A DNA stretch of 18,708 nt from an uncultured Odoribacter sp. (GTDB lineage Bacteria; Bacteroidota; Bacteroidia; Bacteroidales; Marinifilaceae), in contig UQJP01000043.1 of assembly GCA_900541415.1 (NCBI GenBank), forward strand, positions 1 through 18,708, given 5' to 3'. Positions 14,427 through 18,708 of this stretch are shown here, one piece after another; position 1 is the first letter of the stretch; every line of letters begins with the position of its first letter. Position numbers and translations under genes: made by a program. The notes under the pieces were generated by a model. It was not told the origin of the DNA and made no database searches. It saw only the letters and a program-made list of their open reading frames with translations.

Positions 14427-15218
14427 ATGATTTTACAAAACAATACGGTAAAAACAACCGACGGCTTTTCTGAAACGATCTTCGATAACGGGCTCAGTAT
14501 ATACGAAGTGATACGTGTTTTCCACGGGCATCCCATCTTCTTATCCGATAATCTGATGCGTCTTGATAATTCACTGAAAAAATCAAACATTGCGATTGAC
14601 ATAGCTACCCTTCATATTCCGGATAAGTTAAATCGACTTATCTCCTTAGAGCACATTGGCGAAGGAAACCTGAAATATGTGCTCCACTTTACAAAAGGCA
14701 AATCGCCGGATGAATACATTTTCCAGATACCCCATTCTTATCCATCCCAACAGGACTACGAGTGCGGGATCGACACCATCACCTGCCCGGCAGTCCGGGA
14801 AAACCCGGAAATAAAATACATCAACGGGGAATTACGCAGCCTGGCCAATCGGTTAATGCAGGAACACCACGTTTATGAAGTGCTTTTGGTTGACCGGGAA
14901 GGCTATATCACCGAAGGTTCCCGTTCTAACGTATTTTTTATAAAAGACAATACGCTTTACACGGCTTCTACGGCTTATGTATTGCCGGGCACCAGCCGTA
15001 AAAGAGTGTTTGACATTTGTAAAGAACATACCATTCCAATCATCGAACAGCGTGTGCCTGTAAATGCCGTACAGGAATACGAAGCAGCCTTTTTAACCGG
15101 GACTTCTCCCCTGATATTACCCATTCGTCGCATAAATGAGGTCAGTTTAAATCCTCAGGATCAGATGTTAAAAAAAATCATGAATTATTATTTTTCATTG
15201 GTGGAAAGCGTTTTTTAG
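14427..15218 (+). CDS. Class IV PLP-dependent aminotransferase / lyase
   Basis: Fold-type IV PLP enzymes include branched-chain and D-amino-acid aminotransferases and aminodeoxychorismate lyase (PabC). The 263-aa protein shows Arg45 (LMRLDNS), the internal-aldimine lysine Lys130 (ENPEIKYINGE), the phosphate-binding EGSRSNVFF near residue 163, LPGTSRKRV, and the C-terminal LTGTSPLILPI. These fix the fold, but the sequence does not settle whether the product is an aminotransferase or PabC. At 263 aa it is shorter than typical IlvE and close to PabC and D-amino-acid enzymes. No folate genes lie nearby to support PabC. It stands alone, with a promoter element upstream and a weak AT-rich hairpin after it. 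Confidence 0.87.
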   Translation: MILQNNTVKTTDGFSETIFDNGLSIYEVIRVFHGHPIFLSDNLMRLDNSLKKSNIAIDIATLHIPDKLNRLISLEHIGEGNLKYVLHFTKGKSPDEYIFQIPHSYPSQQDYECGIDTITCPAVRENPEIKYINGELRSLANRLMQEHHVYEVLLVDREGYITEGSRSNVFFIKDNTLYTASTAYVLPGTSRKRVFDICKEHTIPIIEQRVPVNAVQEYEAAFLTGTSPLILPIRRINEVSLNPQDQMLKKIMNYYFSLVESVF

Positions 15219-15224
15219 GTTTAA

Positions 15225-15244
15225 ATACTTTTTTATAAAAGTAT
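15225..15244 (+). terminator. Weak AT-rich hairpin after the class IV enzyme gene
   Basis: ATACTTTT (15225-15232) pairs with AAAAGTAT (15237-15244) around TTAT, followed by CTTTTCTT. It lies 6 bp after the stop codon. The stem has only two G-C pairs, so it may terminate poorly and allow read-through to the next gene. Confidence 0.4.
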
Positions 15245-15302
15245 CTTTTCTTAATATTGCAGTGCTTGCTTATTTGTTCATCTTTTTGAATCATCTTAAC
15301 GA

Positions 15303-16643
15303 ATGAAATATATTGTCCTGATTGCTGTAATAGCGTTAATTATTTTTGTAAAACCGTGGGATATTAGTATTGCCGGAGTGAATAAATCCGCTAAACAAGA
15401 CTCAACCCTGATCCCTCCTCTTTCCGAACTTCCTTTAGCTCTGCTTCCTGTTAATCAAGTAACTAATAATAGTGACTCCGATCTTCCTGAAACCCAAAGA
15501 TTCGACCGGATTATCGAACAATTCATGAATAAATGGGAAATCAAGGGGGCTTCTTTCGCACTCATGAAAGACAATCGGCTGATTTATTGTAAAGGTTACG
15601 GGCTTGCCGATGCCGAAGCACAAATACCCACAGATGTCAAACATGTTTTCCGGGTAGCTTCTGTGTCCAAACTGATCACTGCGGTAGGAATCATGAAATT
15701 GGTTGAAGAAAGGAAACTTCGCTTAAACGATCAGGTTTTCGGAGAACAGGGTATTTTAAACGATTCCTGCTTTTTAAATATCAAAGACCCGCGCAGTAAA
15801 AAAATCACCGTAGAACAACTGTTACGCCATCAGGGAGGCTATTCCATAACCTATGGCGATCCGATGTTCTGCCCGCTGGATATAGCCCGTAAAATGAACG
15901 TGGAAGCGCCCGTGGATCTGAACACGATGATCCAATTCGTCCTGTCGCGCCCTTTGGGATACACTCCCGGAGAAGGAACACGCTATTCCAATATAGGTTA
16001 CGGGATTTTATCTAAAGTTATAGAAAAGGTAACCGGAAAAGGATATGAAGAATATATCCGGAAACAAATTCTGAAACCGGCTGGTTGTTCGGATATGTTC
16101 CTGGGACACAACCTCGATGCCGACCATTTTCCCAATGAAGTGAAATATTACGAAGTGTCGAATGCCGAATTGATTCCGGCTTGTGACGGAAGCGGTAAAA
16201 TGGTATACCGTAGCAACGGAGGCAATAATATTGAAGAATTGTATGGAGCCGGGGGCTGGGTGGCCTCCCCCGCCGAATTGCTTCGTTTTTTGGCAGCCAT
16301 CGACGGTAATCCTGAGGTAAAAGATATTCTTAGGCCCGAAACGATACGCTATATGACTCAATCTATGCCCAACACCATGCCTATCGGCTGGATTGAAACC
16401 AATACGGACGGAGAATGGACACGTACCGGAACTTTAGCAGGTACCAGTGCCCTGATGAAAAAACAACGCGATGGCTATTCCTGGATTTTTGTAACGAATA
16501 CCAGCAGTTGGAAAGGTTCCCGTTTCCCCCACTACATCAACGCAATGATGCAAAATGCAATGCGTACGGTTAGCCATTGGCCGGAAAGAAACCTGTTCGA
16601 ATTGCAAAATATGGATCATGAAAAACTCATGGCAGTTCGCTAA
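15303..16643 (+). CDS. Membrane-anchored serine hydrolase of the beta-lactamase / class C PBP fold
   Basis: The 446-aa protein starts with a hydrophobic N-terminal helix (residues 3-16), probably an anchor or uncleaved signal, and a low-complexity linker to ~residue 62. The catalytic domain follows. It carries the SxxK motif Ser120-Val-Ser-Lys123 (RVASVSKLIT), the YxN motif Tyr228-Ser-Asn230 (GTRYSNIGYG), and RTG at 374-376 where class C enzymes have KTG and many esterases HTG. This set defines the serine beta-lactamase-like family, which includes D-aminopeptidases, esterases and PBP4*-type proteins. True beta-lactamase activity cannot be assumed. The glycerate kinase gene starts 5 bp after its stop, so they are one transcript, though no biochemical link is obvious. 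Confidence 0.88.
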   Translation: MKYIVLIAVIALIIFVKPWDISIAGVNKSAKQDSTLIPPLSELPLALLPVNQVTNNSDSDLPETQRFDRIIEQFMNKWEIKGASFALMKDNRLIYCKGYGLADAEAQIPTDVKHVFRVASVSKLITAVGIMKLVEERKLRLNDQVFGEQGILNDSCFLNIKDPRSKKITVEQLLRHQGGYSITYGDPMFCPLDIARKMNVEAPVDLNTMIQFVLSRPLGYTPGEGTRYSNIGYGILSKVIEKVTGKGYEEYIRKQILKPAGCSDMFLGHNLDADHFPNEVKYYEVSNAELIPACDGSGKMVYRSNGGNNIEELYGAGGWVASPAELLRFLAAIDGNPEVKDILRPETIRYMTQSMPNTMPIGWIETNTDGEWTRTGTLAGTSALMKKQRDGYSWIFVTNTSSWKGSRFPHYINAMMQNAMRTVSHWPERNLFELQNMDHEKLMAVR

Positions 16644-16648
16644 ATTCC

Positions 16649-17746
16649 ATGTATTCACAACTGCTTTTAGCTCCCAATGCTTTTAAAGGCACATTATCTG
16701 CCCCTGAAATTTGCAGGATTTTACAGGAAGAACTAAGCGGAACTCACTACTCCACCCTTTCAATCCCATTAGGCGACGGTGGCGACGGCACGGCAGAAAT
16801 ACTCGCTTCTTTTCTTAACGCCCGTGAAATAGAAACCCAGGCAGAAGATGCGCTGGGACGTTTGCATCCGGTTAAATATTATGTAACATCCCGAATGGCG
16901 ATCCTTGAATTAGCAGCCATCTGTGGTTTGAAATATTTACACCCTGAAGAATACGATGTAGAAAACACGAATACGGCGGGTGTCGGCAGAGTTATCAACG
17001 AAGTGGTAAATCGGGGAATCCGCGAAATCGTCCTGTGCATAGGAGGAAGTGCAAGCATTGACGGTGGCACGGGAGCCTTGGAGGCCATGGGATTGAAAAT
17101 TGTAAAACACGCCTCGCAATTCAGGAATCATATCCTTGATATTGAAAAGATAGAAGCGGATGAACTAAAATATAAATTTAAGGATATTTCGTTGACAATT
17201 CTCTGTGACGTTGAAAATCCCTTGTTAGGAAATCAGGGTGCAGCCCGCATTTTCGGTCCGCAAAAAGGAGCTTCCGGTTTACAGGTTTCAACTTTAGAGG
17301 AACGGATGAAAGCTTATGCACATCTATTGCAGGAAGCCACCGGGAAAGATGTGACAACCGTAAAGCACGGAGGAGCCGCAGGAGGCATTGCCGCGGCTTT
17401 TTCAGCCCTGTTAGATGCCCGTTTAATCTCCGGAGCTGACTATTGCCTAAACCTTTCCGGGTTTAAAGAACTTTTAAATACTTCGACATTGGTCATTACG
17501 GGAGAAGGCAAACTCGACAAGCAATCTCTATGGGGAAAGATTCCGGGTACGGTTGCCCGCTTGTGCCAGTCTGCCCATACGGATGTGGTAGCTATCACGG
17601 GAATAGCGGAAGATGCTCCCGACATTTTTAAAAAGGTATTTTCTTTAAGTCACTATGCCGGAAATTCTGCCGCCTCGCTCCTGCAACCGGAATTTTTTCT
17701 GAGGATGGCAGCCCGGGAACTAAAAAAACTTTACCTTACATTTTGA
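16649..17746 (+). CDS. glxK: Glycerate kinase (GarK/GlxK family)
   Basis: Glycerate kinases of this family phosphorylate D-glycerate with ATP, usually at the 2-position, feeding glycolysis. The 365-aa product has the family-wide blocks: APNAFKGTLSAPE at the N-terminus, PLGDGGDGTAE, GGSASIDGGTGALEAMG around residues 132-148, GAARIFGPQKGA, KHGGAAGGIAAA, and GEGKLDKQSLWGK near the C-terminus. Length is slightly under the usual ~380 aa. The ATG at 16649 is 5 bp after the serine hydrolase stop, so translation is probably coupled. Its product, 2-phosphoglycerate, is also the product of GpmA encoded at 2129. The gene symbol is by family only. Confidence 0.94.
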   Translation: MYSQLLLAPNAFKGTLSAPEICRILQEELSGTHYSTLSIPLGDGGDGTAEILASFLNAREIETQAEDALGRLHPVKYYVTSRMAILELAAICGLKYLHPEEYDVENTNTAGVGRVINEVVNRGIREIVLCIGGSASIDGGTGALEAMGLKIVKHASQFRNHILDIEKIEADELKYKFKDISLTILCDVENPLLGNQGAARIFGPQKGASGLQVSTLEERMKAYAHLLQEATGKDVTTVKHGGAAGGIAAAFSALLDARLISGADYCLNLSGFKELLNTSTLVITGEGKLDKQSLWGKIPGTVARLCQSAHTDVVAITGIAEDAPDIFKKVFSLSHYAGNSAASLLQPEFFLRMAARELKKLYLTF

Positions 17747-17772
17747 TTATTCTTTTCAAATGACAACTTTTG
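17742..17772 (+). promoter_or_regulatory. Candidate promoter of the butyrate kinase gene
   Basis: TTTG at 17742-17745 (-33) and AACTTTTG at 17765-17772 (-7, one mismatch to TAnnTTTG) are separated by exactly 19 bp. The -33 overlaps the glycerate kinase stop, and the leader would be ~22 nt. This suggests buk can be transcribed apart from the upstream genes. Confidence 0.5.
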
Positions 17773-17798
17773 CGGCAAGAAAATAAAACCGATTACCT

Positions 17799-18708
17799 AT
17801 GTCTTATAAAATACTGACGATAAATCCCGGTTCAACATCGACTAAAATTGCTGTCTTTGACGACGAAACGGAATTATTCACAGCAACCCTTCGTCACTCT
17901 TCGGAAGAACTCGAACAATTTCCTACGATCGCGTCACAATTTCAATACCGAAAAGACCTCATATCCAAAGAATTGAAAGCGGCAGGTTTCGATCTTCATT
18001 CTTTCCACACCATCGTGGGACGTGGAGGATTGGTCAAACCGATTGAATCCGGCATTTACGAAGTAACCACTGCTTTGGCGCACGATCTGGAGCACCCTGT
18101 GATGGGTGAACACGCTTCCAACCTCGGAGGTCTGATCGCCCGCGATCTGGCACAGGAAATCCCCGGAGCTAAAGCGTATATTGCCGATCCGGTAGTTGTA
18201 GACGAATTAGCCCCTATCGCAAGAATATCGGGACATCCCGCATTTGAAAGAGTGTCTATTTTTCATGCCCTGAATCAAAAAATGATCGGACGCACCTATG
18301 CCAGGGAAAACAACCGGAAATACGAAGAACTCAACCTGATTATCGCCCACTTGGGCGGAGGAATCTCCGTAGGTGCTCACCGACAGGGTAAAGTGATCGA
18401 TGTGAACAACGCCCTCGACGGCGACGGGCCTTTTTCTCCGGAGCGTTCCGGAGGTGTTCCGGCGGGCGCGCTGCTGGAAACCTGTTTTAGCGGAAAATCC
18501 AAAAATGATGTCCGGAAAATGCTCAAAGGCAACGGAGGGGTTGTTGCTTATCTGAATACAAACGATATTCGGGAAGTAGCGGAAAAATCGCAATACGATC
18601 CCCAATACGCCCTGATCCTCCAGGCCATGTGCTATCAGGTGGCGAAAGAGATCGGAGCTATGGCAGCCGGGGCAAGCGGGCGGGGGGGTGGCTGTTTTAA
18701 AATATGTC
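17799..18708 (+). CDS. buk: Butyrate kinase, 3'-truncated by the window edge
   Basis: Butyrate kinase converts butyryl phosphate and ADP to butyrate and ATP, the last step of the Ptb-Buk butyrate route; close relatives act on branched-chain acids. It is an ASKHA-fold kinase of the acetate kinase family. The N-terminal phosphate loop INPGSTSTKIAVF, GRGGLVKPIESG, HPVMGEHASNLGG, ADPVVVDEL, HLGGGISVGAH and DGDGPFSPERSGG are typical. About 303 codons of an expected ~355 are present; the frame stays open to the last base. The final ~13 residues (GASGRGGGCFKIC) do not look like the expected AA..GKVDA-type segment before LTGG, and a G-rich run there suggests base-call errors. The partner ptb is not in the window. 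It starts 52 bp after glycerate kinase. Confidence 0.94.
   Translation, partial: MSYKILTINPGSTSTKIAVFDDETELFTATLRHSSEELEQFPTIASQFQYRKDLISKELKAAGFDLHSFHTIVGRGGLVKPIESGIYEVTTALAHDLEHPVMGEHASNLGGLIARDLAQEIPGAKAYIADPVVVDELAPIARISGHPAFERVSIFHALNQKMIGRTYARENNRKYEELNLIIAHLGGGISVGAHRQGKVIDVNNALDGDGPFSPERSGGVPAGALLETCFSGKSKNDVRKMLKGNGGVVAYLNTNDIREVAEKSQYDPQYALILQAMCYQVAKEIGAMAAGASGRGGGCFKIC

Overview
The window is a gene-dense chromosomal stretch of a Bacteroidales bacterium. The support is an AT-leaning genome with Bacteroidetes-type promoters (TAnnTTTG), a lipoprotein with an acidic stretch after its lipid-bearing cysteine, an S46 dipeptidyl-peptidase, an N-terminal-rubredoxin rubrerythrin, and the DUF2520 / HAD phosphatase / UbiA / Maf gene order seen in this group. 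A butyrate kinase gene at the right edge suggests a butyrate-forming member such as Odoribacter or Butyricimonas; that is an inference, not a read-out. I see no rRNA, tRNA, CRISPR array, insertion sequence or prophage gene.

Layout. 1-1888 (+): thiD with a damaged 5' end, then class I aldolase fbaB. 2129-4031 (-): gpmA, then an oxidative-stress pair with a reverse rubrerythrin behind a PerR-type regulator; a near-perfect Per box lies over the perR promoter. 4275-7550 (+): a small membrane-anchored protein on a possibly leaderless message, a TonB-dependent receptor and an acidic lipoprotein, closed by a strong terminator. 7746-8396 (+): iron-type superoxide dismutase. 8455-14124 (-): a six-gene run of an unknown 162-aa protein, a DUF2520 Rossmann protein, a KdsC-like HAD phosphatase, a UbiA prenyltransferase broken by one missing base, a Maf nucleotide pyrophosphatase and DPP11, ending in a two-way terminator shared with sod. 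14427-18708 (+): class IV PLP enzyme, serine beta-lactamase-fold hydrolase, glycerate kinase and butyrate kinase running off the edge.

How the genes work together. PerR probably senses peroxide and controls itself and the downstream rubrerythrin, an NADH-linked peroxide reductase; the nearby superoxide dismutase supplies the matching superoxide step, which fits an oxygen-tolerant anaerobe. Aldolase, phosphoglycerate mutase and glycerate kinase act around glycolysis. DPP11 releases acidic dipeptides in the periplasm and butyrate kinase yields ATP from butyryl phosphate, which fits peptide and amino-acid fermentation. The receptor cassette imports an unidentified ligand.

Cautions. Both extreme ends (about 1-19 and 18668-18708) do not fit the conserved proteins they should encode and look like low-quality contig ends. 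The ubiA frame break may also be a sequence error.
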